Shown: positions 42,993 through 52,555, numbered from the stretch's first letter. The stretch: DNA of 64,000 nt from Paraburkholderia hiiakae (GCF_904848665.1 NZ_CAJHCQ010000021.1:62001-126000); one strand, 5' to 3'. Notes: a model not told the origin generated them from the sequence alone. Translations and numbers: made by a program.

Positions 42993-43922
42993 ATGACTAC
43001 GAGCCGTACGCCCCGCTACCGGGGCATTTTCCCCGTCGTGCCGACCACGTTCACCGAAACCGGCGAACTGGATCTGGCAAGCCAGAAGCGCGCCGTCGAC
43101 TTAATGATCGACGCGGGCTCGGACGGCCTGTGCATTCTCGCGAACTTTTCGGAGCAGTTCTCGCTCTCCGACGACGAACGCGAACTCATCACGCGCACCG
43201 TGCTCGAGCACGTGGCGGGCCGCGTGCCCGTGATCGTGACGACCACGCACTACGGGACGTCGATTGCCGCCGCGCGCAGCAAACGCGCGCAGGAGCAGGG
43301 AGCGGCGATGGTGATGCTCATGCCGCCGTATCACGGCGCGACGTTCCGCGTGCCCGAGCAGCAGATCTACGACTTCTACGCGCGCGTGTCTGACGCGATC
43401 GACATTCCGATCATGATTCAGGACGCGCCCGCGAGCGGCACGGTGCTCTCCGCCGCGTTCCTCGCGCGCATGGCTCGCGAGATCGAACAAGTCTCGTACT
43501 TCAAGATCGAAACGCCGGGCGCGGCGAACAAGCTGCGCGAGCTGATCAAGCTGGCCGGCGAGGCAGCCGAAGGCCCGTGGGACGGCGAAGAAGGCATCAC
43601 GCTGCTCGCCGATCTCAACGCTGGCGCGACCGGCTCGATGACGGGCGGCGGCTTTCCGGACGGCATTCGCCCGATTATCGAAGCCCATCGCGAAGGCCGC
43701 ACCGACGACGCATTCGCGCTTTATCAGAAGTGGCTGCCGCTCATCAATCACGAGAACCGCCAGGCGGGCCTGCTGGCCTGCAAGTCGCTGATGAAGGAAG
43801 GCGGCGTGATCGAGTGCGAGCTGCCGCGCCACCCGCTGCCCGCGATGAATCCCGCGACGCGCACCGAGTTGATCGAGATTGCGCGTCGCCTCGATCCGCT
43901 CGTTCTGCGCTGGGGTAAATAA
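42993..43922 (+). CDS. araD: L-2-keto-3-deoxyarabonate dehydratase (DHDPS family)
   Basis: Converts L-2-keto-3-deoxyarabonate to alpha-ketoglutarate semialdehyde by dehydration and deamination-like chemistry on a Schiff base (EC 4.2.1.43). The 309-residue TIM barrel matches the length of the Azospirillum enzyme. The Schiff-base Lys lies in VSYFKIETPG. GIFPVVPTTFTETGELD, SDGLCILANFSEQFSL, MLMPPYHGATFRVPEQ and GATGSMTGGGFPDGI are family features. Placed between the MFS transporter and arabinose dehydrogenase, it completes the dehydratase pair of the pathway. The symbol follows Azospirillum usage and is not the E. coli epimerase AraD. Confidence 0.88.
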   Translation: MTTSRTPRYRGIFPVVPTTFTETGELDLASQKRAVDLMIDAGSDGLCILANFSEQFSLSDDERELITRTVLEHVAGRVPVIVTTTHYGTSIAAARSKRAQEQGAAMVMLMPPYHGATFRVPEQQIYDFYARVSDAIDIPIMIQDAPASGTVLSAAFLARMAREIEQVSYFKIETPGAANKLRELIKLAGEAAEGPWDGEEGITLLADLNAGATGSMTGGGFPDGIRPIIEAHREGRTDDAFALYQKWLPLINHENRQAGLLACKSLMKEGGVIECELPRHPLPAMNPATRTELIEIARRLDPLVLRWGK

Positions 43923-43978
43923 ATCATTCGTCATCCAGAATAAATAATTTCCCTGAAACAAAGGGGCGGAGATACGTC

Positions 43979-44908
43979 ATGAAAGCGTCCTATACGTTGG
44001 GCATCGTCGGCGTGGGCAAGATCGCGCGCGACCAGCATCTGCCTGCTATCGCGGGCAATCCCGGCTTCGAACTCGTGGCGTGCGCGAGCCGTAATGCAGA
44101 AGTGGAGAACGTGCGCAACTACAAGGACATTGGCGCGCTGCTGGCCGCCGAGTCCGACCTCGACGCCGTGTCGCTGTGCGCGCCGCCGCAGGTGCGTTAC
44201 GCGCAGGCACGCGCCGCGCTCGAAGCGGGCAAGCACGTGATGCTCGAAAAGCCGCCGGGCGCGAGCGTGAGCGAAGTCGAGGCGCTGCGCGAACTCGCGC
44301 AAAAGCGCGGGCGCACGCTGTTCACCACGTGGCATTCGCGCTGCGCGAGCGCTGTCGAACCCGCGCGCGCGTGGCTCGCCGAGCGCACCATCCGCGCCGT
44401 GCACGTGCGCTGGAAGGAAGACGTGCGCCGCTGGCATCCGGGTCAACAGTGGATCTGGGAGCCAGGCGGCCTGGGCGTGTTCGATCCGGGCATCAACGCG
44501 CTTTCCATCGTCACGCGCATCCTGCCACGCGAAGTGCTGTTGCAGGGCGCAACGCTGCACGTGCCGAGTGACTGCGCCACGCCGATCGCCGCGGAACTCG
44601 ACTGTATCGACACCGACGGCGTGCCCGTGCGCGCCGAGTTCGACTGGCGCCACGGTCCGGTCGAGCAATGGGAAATCGATGTGGAGACAACGGACGGCCT
44701 GCTGTCGATCGCGGAAGGCGGCAAGCGTCTCGCGATTGCGGGCGAGCCGGTCGCGCTCGAAGCCGAACGGGAATATTCGGCGCTCTATGAACGTTTTCAT
44801 TGGTTGATCGCCCACGGCACCGACGACGTGGACGTGCGCCCGCTGCGCCTCGTGGCGGATGCGTTCCTGCTCGGCAGGCACGTCGAAGTCGAGGCCTTTG
44901 GCCACTGA
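43979..44908 (+). CDS. araA: L-arabinose 1-dehydrogenase (Gfo/Idh/MocA family)
   Basis: Oxidises L-arabinose (and often D-galactose) to the 1,4-lactone with NAD(P). The 309-residue protein is the same length as the Azospirillum enzyme. The Rossmann start is TLGIVGVGKIARDQHLPAI, the active Lys lies in MLEKPPG, and Asp and Asn lie in GGLGVFDPGINALSIV. HSRCASAVEPARAWL and WHPGQQWIWEPG are also typical. Start: ATG 43979 after CGGAG. Symbol follows Azospirillum (not E. coli L-arabinose isomerase). Because this enzyme type also accepts galactose, the operon may serve both sugars. Confidence 0.88.
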   Translation: MKASYTLGIVGVGKIARDQHLPAIAGNPGFELVACASRNAEVENVRNYKDIGALLAAESDLDAVSLCAPPQVRYAQARAALEAGKHVMLEKPPGASVSEVEALRELAQKRGRTLFTTWHSRCASAVEPARAWLAERTIRAVHVRWKEDVRRWHPGQQWIWEPGGLGVFDPGINALSIVTRILPREVLLQGATLHVPSDCATPIAAELDCIDTDGVPVRAEFDWRHGPVEQWEIDVETTDGLLSIAEGGKRLAIAGEPVALEAEREYSALYERFHWLIAHGTDDVDVRPLRLVADAFLLGRHVEVEAFGH

Positions 44909-44985
44909 GTGCTTTCTGCACGCTTGTTTTACGCCTTTTACGCACGACACACACGCAGCAAAACCACACCTGAGGAGACAGGAGC

Positions 44986-45990
44986 ATGACCAGCAAGATC
45001 CGCCGCTTGACCCTTCGTGCCGCATTCGCGGCGATGTGCATCGCCCCGCTCGGCATGAACGTGGCGGCGCACGCCGACTCGCCCGTGAAAATCGGCTTTC
45101 TCGTGAAGATGCCGGAACAGGCATGGTTCATCAACGAGCAGAAGGCCGCCACGGCGCTCGGACAGAAGGAGAACTTCTCGGTGGTGAACATCGGCACGCC
45201 GGACGGCGAGAAGGTGCTCGCCGCTATCGACAACCTCGGCGCGCAAGGCGCACAAGGCTTCGTGATCTGCGCGCCCGACGTGCGTCTCGGACCGGCGATT
45301 CAGGCGCGCGCCAAGCGCTACAACATGAAGTTCGTGACGGTGGACGACCAGCTCGTGGACTCGTCGGGCAAGCCGCTCGCCAACGTGCCGCACCTTGGCA
45401 TGTCGGCGCTCAAGATCGGCAACCAGGTGGGCCAGGCGATCACCGACGAAATGAAGCGCCGCGGCTGGAAGCCGGAAGAAGTGGGCGCGCTGCGTATCAC
45501 CGACTATGAACTGCCCACGGCGAAGCTGCGCACGGACGGCGCGACGCAATCGCTGCTGGCGGGCGGCTTCAAGAAGGAAAACATCTTCGACGCCCCGCAA
45601 AAGACCACCGACGACGAAGGCGGCTTCAATGCGGCGTCGCCGGTGCTCGCACAGCATCCGAACATCAAGAAGTGGGTGGTGTTCGCGCTCAACGAAGAAA
45701 GCGTGCTGGGCGCCGTGCGTGCGACGGAGCAGCTGCACATTGCGTCGGCTGACGTGATCGGCGTGGGCATCAACGGCGCAGGCGAAGCGTTCGCCGAGTT
45801 CCAGAAGAAGCAGCCCACGGGCTTCTACGGCACGATCGCCGTGAGCTCGACGAACCACGGCAAGGATAGTGCCGAGAACCTCATCGACTGGATTCGCGAC
45901 GGCAAGCAGCCCATCGCCGACACGCAGACCACCGGCAAGCTGATGACGCGCGACAACTGGACGGCCGTGCGCAGCGAGCTGGGTATCTAA
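44986..45990 (+). CDS. araF: L-arabinose ABC importer, periplasmic binding protein AraF
   Basis: Captures L-arabinose in the periplasm for AraGH. The 334-residue protein has a Sec signal (LTLRAAFAAMCIAPLGMNVAAHA) and a type I periplasmic-binding fold. VKIGFLVKMPEQAWFINEQKA, GFVICAPDVRLGPAIQARAK and FVTVDDQLVDSSGKPL match AraF. WVVFALNEESVLGAVRA and GVGINGAGEAFAEF are its sugar-binding regions. A strong AGGAG lies ahead of ATG 44986. araG follows. Confidence 0.9.
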   Translation: MTSKIRRLTLRAAFAAMCIAPLGMNVAAHADSPVKIGFLVKMPEQAWFINEQKAATALGQKENFSVVNIGTPDGEKVLAAIDNLGAQGAQGFVICAPDVRLGPAIQARAKRYNMKFVTVDDQLVDSSGKPLANVPHLGMSALKIGNQVGQAITDEMKRRGWKPEEVGALRITDYELPTAKLRTDGATQSLLAGGFKKENIFDAPQKTTDDEGGFNAASPVLAQHPNIKKWVVFALNEESVLGAVRATEQLHIASADVIGVGINGAGEAFAEFQKKQPTGFYGTIAVSSTNHGKDSAENLIDWIRDGKQPIADTQTTGKLMTRDNWTAVRSELGI

Positions 45991-46034
45991 GTATTGCGTA
46001 GAAAGATCGAGGCGACGGATAGGGCAGGGATGCA

Positions 46035-47603
46035 ATGACTGAAACGATGACTGATGCGAACGTGCAGGCAGCGGCGAACGCAGCGCGGAACGTAAATGCA
46101 AGCGCTCAACAGGGGAATCGCGCGTATCTGGAGCTCGACGGCATCACCGTGAGCTTTCCGGGCGTGCGTGCGCTCGACCGCGTGGCGCTGGAAGTGCGTG
46201 CAGGCGAAGTGCACGGCTTGATGGGCGAGAACGGCGCGGGTAAATCCACGCTGCTCAAGGTGCTCTCGGGCGTGAACCAGCCGCAGGAAGGCACGCTCAA
46301 GCTGAATGGCGTGGAGCATCGCTTCACGACCACGAAGGCGGCGCTCGAAGCGGGTATCGCGATCATCTATCAGGAACTGCATCTCGTGCCCGAGCTGACG
46401 GTGGCGGAAAACCTGATGCTCGGGCAGTTGCCCAACCGCCTCGGCGTGCTCGACGAAGGCACGCTCGTCAAGCGCGCGATGGATGAACTCAAGCGCCTTG
46501 GCGAGCGCATCGATCCGCGCACGCCGGTGAAGAATCTTTCCATCGGCCAGCGGCAGATGATCGAAATCGGCAAGGCGCTCATGCGCGACGCGCGCGTGAT
46601 CGCCTTCGACGAACCGACCAGCTCGCTCTCGGCGCGCGAGACCGAGAACCTTTTTCGCATCATCAACGCACTGCGCGCGGACGGCCGCGCGATCATCTAC
46701 GTCACGCACCGCATGGACGAAGTCTATGAACTGTGCGACCGCGTGACGGTGTTCCGCGACGGCAAGCGCATCGAAACGTTCGATTCGGTGGCGGACCTCG
46801 ATCGCAATCGCCTGATTGCCGCGATGGTGGGCCGCTCGATCGAGGACGTGTACGGCTATCGTCCGCGCGAAGCGGGCGAGGTGCTCATCGAAGCGAAGGG
46901 CCTGCTTGGGCCAGGGCTGGCGGAGCCGGTGTCGTTCACGGCGCGGCGCGGCGAGATCGTCGGTTTCTTCGGGCTCGTGGGCGCGGGGCGCTCGGAACTC
47001 ATGAAGCTGATTTACGGCGCGACGCACGCAAGCGCGGGGCACGTCGAACTCGACGGCAAGCGCGTGAATTTCGCAAGCCCCCGCGACGCCGTGCGCGCGG
47101 GCCTCGCGCTATGCCCCGAGGACCGCAAGCAGGAAGGCATCGTCGCGATTGCCTCGGTCGCCGACAACCTGAACATCAGCGCGCGCCGCCACTTCAGCCC
47201 CGCGCGCTTCTTGCTCGACGCGCGGCGCGAGCGCGATCTCGCGCAGGACTACATCAAGAAGCTCGCGATCAAGACGCGCAACGGCGACACGGCCATCGGC
47301 ACGCTCTCGGGCGGCAACCAGCAGAAGGTGATTCTGTCGCGCTGGCTCGCTGAGCGCATCGAGGTGTTCCTGATGGACGAGCCCACGCGTGGTATCGACG
47401 TGGGCGCGCGCGCCGAGATCTACAACCTGCTGTACGAGCTCGCGGAAGCGGGCAAGACCGTGATCATGGTGTCGAGCGATCTGGCCGAGGTGATCGGCGT
47501 GTCGGACCGCATCATCGTGATGCGCGAAGGCCGGATTGCGGGCAGCCTGCCCAAGGCCGAAGCCTCGCCCGACGAATTGATCAAGATGGCGCTGCCGCGC
47601 TAA
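46035..47603 (+). CDS. araG: L-arabinose ABC importer, duplicated ATP-binding protein AraG
   Basis: Two fused ABC domains of about 250 residues power sugar uptake. The first has Walker A LMGENGAGKSTLLKVLSG, Q-loop IYQELHLVPELTVAENL, signature LSIGQRQMIEIGKAL and Walker B VIAFDEPTSSL. In the second, Walker A is altered (FGLVGAGRSELMKLIYG), as is normal for this family, but LSGGNQQKVILSRWL and VFLMDEPTRGIDVGA are complete. The 522-residue length is typical; the N-terminal 30 residues are a poorly conserved Ala/Asn-rich extension. It lies between araF and araH. Confidence 0.9.
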   Translation: MTETMTDANVQAAANAARNVNASAQQGNRAYLELDGITVSFPGVRALDRVALEVRAGEVHGLMGENGAGKSTLLKVLSGVNQPQEGTLKLNGVEHRFTTTKAALEAGIAIIYQELHLVPELTVAENLMLGQLPNRLGVLDEGTLVKRAMDELKRLGERIDPRTPVKNLSIGQRQMIEIGKALMRDARVIAFDEPTSSLSARETENLFRIINALRADGRAIIYVTHRMDEVYELCDRVTVFRDGKRIETFDSVADLDRNRLIAAMVGRSIEDVYGYRPREAGEVLIEAKGLLGPGLAEPVSFTARRGEIVGFFGLVGAGRSELMKLIYGATHASAGHVELDGKRVNFASPRDAVRAGLALCPEDRKQEGIVAIASVADNLNISARRHFSPARFLLDARRERDLAQDYIKKLAIKTRNGDTAIGTLSGGNQQKVILSRWLAERIEVFLMDEPTRGIDVGARAEIYNLLYELAEAGKTVIMVSSDLAEVIGVSDRIIVMREGRIAGSLPKAEASPDELIKMALPR

Positions 47604-47693
47604 CGCGGACGCTTTTTGTTTTTTGCCTTGCCGGTCGCGTCTGCCGCGAATTGAAGCGAAGCAGCGTAACCGATCCGAAACGATGAACCAGAA

Positions 47694-48704
47694 ATGAGTG
47701 AAGCCATGCAGCCACAGGGCACGCCTACCGTCAACGAAGCCGCCGCGCCCATTACCCCCCAGCGCGCGCGTGCCTGGGACATGATCAATAAATCGGGCAT
47801 CGCGGTGGTGTTCGTGGTGCTGTTCGCGGTGCTATCCGCAACGGTGCCCGACTTCCTCACGACCCGCAACATTCAGGGCCTGCTGCTCTCCGTCACGCTG
47901 ATCGGCTCGATTGCAGTCACGATGATGTTCGTGCTCGCGCTCGGCGAGGTCGATCTTTCGGTCGCGTCGATCGTGGCGTTCTCGGGCGTGGTGGCTTCCA
48001 CGGTCATCACGCAGTCGCATAGCGTACTGCTCGGCATTGCGGCGGGCGTGCTCGCGGGCGGCGCAGTGGGGCTCGTGAATGGCGTGCTGATCGCGCGCTT
48101 CAAGATCAACTCGCTGATCGCCACGCTCGCGATGATGGAGGCGGTGCGCGGCCTCGCGTTCCTCACCTCGAACGGCGACGCCGTGATGATCTCGGAAGAG
48201 CGTTTCTTCGATCTGGGCGGCGGCTCGTTCCTCGGCATTTCGTTCCCGATCTGGAGCAACATCATCGGTTTCGTGGTGTTCGGCTTCCTGCTCAAGAAGA
48301 CCGTGTTCGGCAAGAACGTGCTCGCGGTGGGTGGCAATAGCGAAGCGGCGCGGCTTGCCGGCCTGCCGGTCACTCGCATCAAGATCACGGTGTTCGTGCT
48401 GCAAGGGCTCATTACGGGCTTTGCGGGCGTGATGCTGGCTTCGCGCATGAGCCTGGGCGACCCGAAGACTTCTGTTGGTCTCGAACTCGGTGTGATCTCG
48501 GCATGCGTGCTGGGCGGCGTGTCGCTCACGGGCGGCGTGGCGACGATCTCGGGCGTGCTGGTGGGCGTGCTCATCATGGGCGCGGTGCAGGACGCCATGA
48601 GCCTCATGAACGTGCCGACGTTCTACCAGTACCTGATTCGCGGCGGTATCCTGCTGCTCGCGGTGCTGTTCGACCAGTACCGCCGCAGCAAGCGGGCGGT
48701 GTGA
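47694..48704 (+). CDS. araH: L-arabinose ABC importer, permease AraH
   Basis: A 336-residue inner-membrane permease of the RbsC/XylH/AraH family with about 8-10 helices. GIAVVFVVLFAVLSATVPDF, the conserved LALGEVDLSVASIVAFSGVV and the GNSEAARLAGLPVTRIKITVF cytoplasmic loop for ATPase coupling are visible. LGGVSLTGGVATISGVLVGVLIMG lies near the C-terminus. It ends the arabinose operon. Confidence 0.9.
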   Translation: MSEAMQPQGTPTVNEAAAPITPQRARAWDMINKSGIAVVFVVLFAVLSATVPDFLTTRNIQGLLLSVTLIGSIAVTMMFVLALGEVDLSVASIVAFSGVVASTVITQSHSVLLGIAAGVLAGGAVGLVNGVLIARFKINSLIATLAMMEAVRGLAFLTSNGDAVMISEERFFDLGGGSFLGISFPIWSNIIGFVVFGFLLKKTVFGKNVLAVGGNSEAARLAGLPVTRIKITVFVLQGLITGFAGVMLASRMSLGDPKTSVGLELGVISACVLGGVSLTGGVATISGVLVGVLIMGAVQDAMSLMNVPTFYQYLIRGGILLLAVLFDQYRRSKRAV

Positions 48705-49350
48705 GCCGGTCAGCGGGTTTGATTCGCGTCGACTGCGGCTGAGACTTCGCAAATAGATCGAAGACGATCTGATTTGCCGAACGTGGCGGCCGCAGCTCGA
48801 GGTGGACTATGGCACTCGAGTCGCGCGCGGTGACGTTGCCGCTTGCTGCTCTGGCGAATGGAATGCGATATGCGCACGCTGCCGAAGCCACTGGAGCGCC
48901 CAGGCGTTCCTTCAAGGCCTCGCCGGCTTCGGCGTGCAAGGTGAGAACGCACAGCACTACGCGGACCTTTGCGAAAGCGCATGAAAGGTATTGCAGCACA
49001 GGTGCGCGGCAAGTTCACTTGTTGGTAATCCGAAGTTTGCAAGCATCGCTTCAGTTTGACGGGGCGGCACGAACGATGAGCGCGTAGCGCTTCAGATCCG
49101 TGCATGGCGGTGCAATGCCGTCATTGATGCCATTCGCATAAAGTCAAACTGCGTGCGCCTTTGTTCGCTGGCGTACATTCTGGGCGCTCGCTCGCGGTGT
49201 AGCGTTTTCTTGCAAGATCCCCCAGCAGTCCCGCCGCAGCGGGATTCCGCGCTTCGCGCCATTCGGCTAATCGCTTCGTGCACAAGGTTTGCCATCAGGC
49301 AGACCATTCAGGCAATGAAGTTGCGTCGTAAATTTATATAGGATAACGAA
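48705..49350. other. 646-base region after the arabinose operon
   Basis: No convincing gene. Several short frames overlap without ribosome sites. A six-base hairpin stem (TCCCGC 49229-49234, GCGGGA 49239-49244) is present. An AT-rich TTTATATAGG stretch just before 49351 may be part of the promoter of the DUF1906 gene. Confidence 0.4.
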
Positions 49351-50031
49351 ATGTTAGCGAATGGCGATTCTTCTCAAGCACTTCTGGTCGGAACGCATGC
49401 TTTCGATTGCGTGACGCCGGTGTCTTCCAGTGCGGCTTTGGGCATGAAAGCAGCCGGTTTCGGCGCCTGCATCCGCTATCTCTCGCGCTCCGATACGCAG
49501 GGGGCGCTCGACCTGAGCTCCAATGAGGCCAATGCGGTGCTCGGCGCGGGTCTTGCGCTCGGCGCGGGTCTTGCGCTCGGCGCGGTGCAGCACGTCAGCG
49601 CCGAGGGCTGGTCGCCTTCGGCAACGCTTGGCGCGACCTACGGTGCGAATGCGGCCGGCAATGCACAGACGGTTGGTGTGCCTCCAGGTGTAACCGTATG
49701 GCTCGATCTCGAAGGCGTGAACAATGCAGCGGACTCCGGCGACGTCATCGCCTATTGCAACGCGTGGTTCGCAGCCGTCAAGAACGCGGGTTATCAACCA
49801 GGCATATACGTGGGAGCCAACTGCGGCTTGACGGGCGATCAGTTGTTCTGGAATTTGCAGACGCAGCATTACTGGGAGTCTGGCAGCACGGTGCCCGCGC
49901 TCCCTCAGCGGGGCTACCAGATGACGCAACGCATTACCGCTGCGCCCGACATGCTGTGCGGGCTGAACATCGACAGAAATCTGACGCTCTCAGACAGCCT
50001 GGGTGGTCAGGCGACATGGTGGTGCCGCTGA
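49351..50031 (+). CDS. DUF1906 (Rv2525c-like) glycoside-hydrolase-like protein
   Basis: A 226-residue protein resembling the Rv2525c/DUF1906 family, TIM-barrel proteins related to peptidoglycan-type glycoside hydrolases. Supporting segments are GTHAFDCVTPVSSSAALGMKA, CIRYLSRSD, LDLSSNEANAVL, PPGVTVWLDLEGV and YCNAWFAAVKNAGYQPGIYVGANCG. The DLE in the middle could supply acidic catalytic residues. There is no signal peptide. An in-frame 18-base tandem duplication gives LGAGLALGAGLALGA. ATG 49351 follows AGGATAACGA. It lies 86 bases before a membrane-protein gene, a lysin-plus-membrane pairing also seen at 35978-37626. Confidence 0.7.
   Translation: MLANGDSSQALLVGTHAFDCVTPVSSSAALGMKAAGFGACIRYLSRSDTQGALDLSSNEANAVLGAGLALGAGLALGAVQHVSAEGWSPSATLGATYGANAAGNAQTVGVPPGVTVWLDLEGVNNAADSGDVIAYCNAWFAAVKNAGYQPGIYVGANCGLTGDQLFWNLQTQHYWESGSTVPALPQRGYQMTQRITAAPDMLCGLNIDRNLTLSDSLGGQATWWCR
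49540..49575 (+). repeat. 18-base in-frame tandem duplication in the DUF1906 gene
   Basis: Units 49540-49557 and 49558-49575 are identical, and a partial third copy follows. It adds six residues (LGAGLA) in an alpha-helical region, so it is recent and frame-preserving. Confidence 0.8.
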
Positions 50032-50117
50032 GCGGCAACGTTCGCGAGGGGGAAACGCCAGCTGAATGTATTGTTGAATTCAATAATTAGCATGACTTCG
50101 TGATAGGAGGGAATCTC

Positions 50118-51698
50118 ATGATCGCGAAGACGAAAGAGGAGACGAACCGGGAATGGGCGCGGCGCCTGTTCACGGAAACGCACTGGTTGGCGAGAGGGCG
50201 GCTTTGGCTGCTGGTTCTCGTTGTGCTCTTCGTGAACCTTGCGGGTGATGCGATCGCGCTGTTCGCGGTGAACTTGCCGAGGGTGCCCATGTCGTCCCCG
50301 TCCGCAAGTGTGGGATCTGTTGCCGGCGATGCAACGCAATCGACGACGGAAAATGCAAAGCAGAAAGCCGCGAACGCGCCTGAGCCGAAACGGGCGAGAG
50401 TTGCGTCCCCGACGCCACCCGCAGGTGGGGCGAAATTGGAAGGAGGTTCGCGGCCGTTCAGGATTTGGATTTTGCCGCTGCCGATCTTTCTGCTTGCTGC
50501 CCTCACCACAACGCTCGCGTCGGCGCCGTTCATCGCCTTTCTCACGCTCGGCTGGTATGTGCGATATCGTGAGTTTGAAAATAGCCTCAAGTGCGCGGCG
50601 CTTTCTGCGTATCTCCAGCGCTTCTGGTCAAAGTGGCTGATCGATGCGATCAATGGTGCATTCCCGGGCGCGATCGCCACGACCGCGCCGAGCACGAACG
50701 CCGCGCCATCGCAAGGCGACAGCAAGGATTGGCGCAGCCAGGCCGACAACAATCTCCAGCTATGTGACCAGTTGTTCTCGCACATCTACCACCAGCAATA
50801 CGGTCTCGCGCCTTTCGTGCCGCCATATTGCATTCTCGTCGTGATGGTCTATGCAGCGTCCGCGATTGTGGGTTGGGTGTACATGTGCGCGTCGTGCGAC
50901 AGCCCGACCGCCGCCACCTGCCTGTTTGGATTGAACGTGCCGGGCATTCTGGCCGCGTTTGGCGGCGCTTTTTTCTTTGTCGCGAGTGATTCCGTCCTTG
51001 CGGTGAGGCGCCGGGCGCTCAACGTTTCGGATATCTACTGGTATTCGCTGCGGCTTCTGCTCGCCATTCCGTTCGCTTTGATAGCGGGCGCGATTGACAA
51101 CGCAGGCACGGGGGCGACGCTTCTGACGTTCGTCATTGCCACCTTGCCGCTCGGCGAGATTGTGAAGCAGGTGCGGCGCGCAGCGGCAAAAAATGTCACG
51201 ACCTTCGAGGCAGAAAAGGATCAACCCGATCAATTGCTGAATCTGAGCGGCGTAACGAAGTCCGTTTCGCAAACTCTGCAAGTCGAAGGCATTGAATCGA
51301 TCGAGCAGGTGGCGTCGGCGGATCCCGTCACACTCTCCATTCGCACTGGGTTTCCGTTTCGCTTCACGTTGCGCCTGGGATCGCAGGCCATCGTGCGTCG
51401 ACATTTCGGGGACGACGCCGTGAAACTGCTGCCCATCGGTTTAGGCGATGTCGTGCCCATTTATCTGCTCGTCCAGGCAATGGACGGCAAGGGGCCGTCC
51501 CCTATCGCGTTGCCGGCTGGCACCGTGCCTCAACCCGATGAGAAGGACCTCGTTATCACGAACGCAGCGACGCGCCTCTTTCCCAATGACGACCCTGCAC
51601 AGCGTGAAGCGATTGTGAAGATGAAATTCCGCCAGATCGCCGCCGAGGAATACACGCTCATGCTGGCGAAAATCACGCCGCTCGACCCCGCCCTCTAA
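50118..51698 (+). CDS. multi-TM membrane protein of unknown function beside DUF1906
   Basis: A 526-residue protein of no recognised family. One membrane segment near 30-52 (LWLLVLVVLFVNLAGDAIALF) is followed by a Pro/Ala-rich linker and TMs at about 117-140, 230-252, 265-290 and 315-345. The C-terminal cytoplasmic-looking domain (about 375-526) contains SQTLQVEGIESIEQVASADPV, a helix-hairpin-helix-like or SAM-like segment, then LSIRTGFPFRFTLRLGSQA. ATG 50118 is behind AGGAGG, seven bases away. It is likely co-transcribed with DUF1906, suggesting membrane control or export of that protein. Confidence 0.6.
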   Translation: MIAKTKEETNREWARRLFTETHWLARGRLWLLVLVVLFVNLAGDAIALFAVNLPRVPMSSPSASVGSVAGDATQSTTENAKQKAANAPEPKRARVASPTPPAGGAKLEGGSRPFRIWILPLPIFLLAALTTTLASAPFIAFLTLGWYVRYREFENSLKCAALSAYLQRFWSKWLIDAINGAFPGAIATTAPSTNAAPSQGDSKDWRSQADNNLQLCDQLFSHIYHQQYGLAPFVPPYCILVVMVYAASAIVGWVYMCASCDSPTAATCLFGLNVPGILAAFGGAFFFVASDSVLAVRRRALNVSDIYWYSLRLLLAIPFALIAGAIDNAGTGATLLTFVIATLPLGEIVKQVRRAAAKNVTTFEAEKDQPDQLLNLSGVTKSVSQTLQVEGIESIEQVASADPVTLSIRTGFPFRFTLRLGSQAIVRRHFGDDAVKLLPIGLGDVVPIYLLVQAMDGKGPSPIALPAGTVPQPDEKDLVITNAATRLFPNDDPAQREAIVKMKFRQIAAEEYTLMLAKITPLDPAL

Positions 51699-51829
51699 CG
51701 GTAACGCCTGGTGAAAAGCCAGACGACCTGAACAATGCGCGCGGCGTGTCCTCGCGACATCGAAGGCGTGCCGATTTTCGCGCGCACCTTCGATTGCCTG
51801 TCAGTCGCGCGAGGCGTTGCGAGCGCGAA

Positions 51830-52555
51830 CTAGGTTGGCAGTCCTGCCCCGCCCAGAATCGAATTGGCATCGGCCCGCGCATTGTCGAGCTGCACGACGC
51901 TCGCTTGCCGCGCCGCGAGCGCATCGCCGTGCTCGATCGCCGTGAGAATCGCCTTGTGGCGTGGCAACGAAAGCGCATGCGTGTTGGGATGGCGGCTCGT
52001 GAGTTTGATCGACTCGGAAAGCGCGAGCGAGAGCATGTTGCCGATGTACGCCAGCATGTTGTTATGCGTGGCCGCCATGATCGCGCGGTGGAATTCCAGG
52101 TCGGGTTCGAGCAGGTCGGCGGCGGTTTGCGCCTTCTCCATGCGCGCGTAGGCGGCGGTAATGCGGGCACGGTCTTCGTCGTTCGCTGAAATCGCGGCAA
52201 GTGCCGCGGCGGCGGGCTCGATAATCTGCCGCACGGTCATGAGCGAGCGGAAGAACTCGCCTTCGGGAATGCTGTTGACGGTCCAGTACAGCACGTCGGG
52301 GTCCAGCATGTGCCATTCTTCGCGCGGCCGCACGACGCTGCCTACGCGCGGCTTCGAAACCACAAGGCCCTTGGCGACCAGTACGCGTGTGGCCTCGCGC
52401 AGCACGGGCCGGCTCACACCGTAGGTTTCGCATAGCGTAGGTTCGGTGGGCAGGCGCTGCCCGGGGGCGAGCGTGCCGCCCACGATCTGCATGCCGAGCT
52501 CCTGCACGATGCGCGCGTGCATGCTCTTGCGTTTCTCTAGATTGCGGTAATCCAT
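51830..52555 (-). CDS. GntR/FadR-family regulator of the adjacent sugar importer
   Basis: A 241-residue FadR-type regulator. The winged helix (ARIVQELGMQIVGGTLAPGQRLPTEPTLCETYGVSRPVLREA) is followed by a VRQIIEPAAAALAA and FHRAIMAATHN ligand domain whose His and Asp residues could bind a metal. This type often controls hexonate or galactonate catabolism. It follows the ABC importer genes on the same strand, and overlapping palindromes upstream of that operon (55581-55609) are plausible operators. Confidence 0.85.
   Translation of the reverse strand: MDYRNLEKRKSMHARIVQELGMQIVGGTLAPGQRLPTEPTLCETYGVSRPVLREATRVLVAKGLVVSKPRVGSVVRPREEWHMLDPDVLYWTVNSIPEGEFFRSLMTVRQIIEPAAAALAAISANDEDRARITAAYARMEKAQTAADLLEPDLEFHRAIMAATHNNMLAYIGNMLSLALSESIKLTSRHPNTHALSLPRHKAILTAIEHGDALAARQASVVQLDNARADANSILGGAGLPT

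Noticed and set aside
48604..49105. several short frames after araH
   Set aside because: Overlapping on both strands, no ribosome sites, no consistent codon bias and no recognisable motifs.
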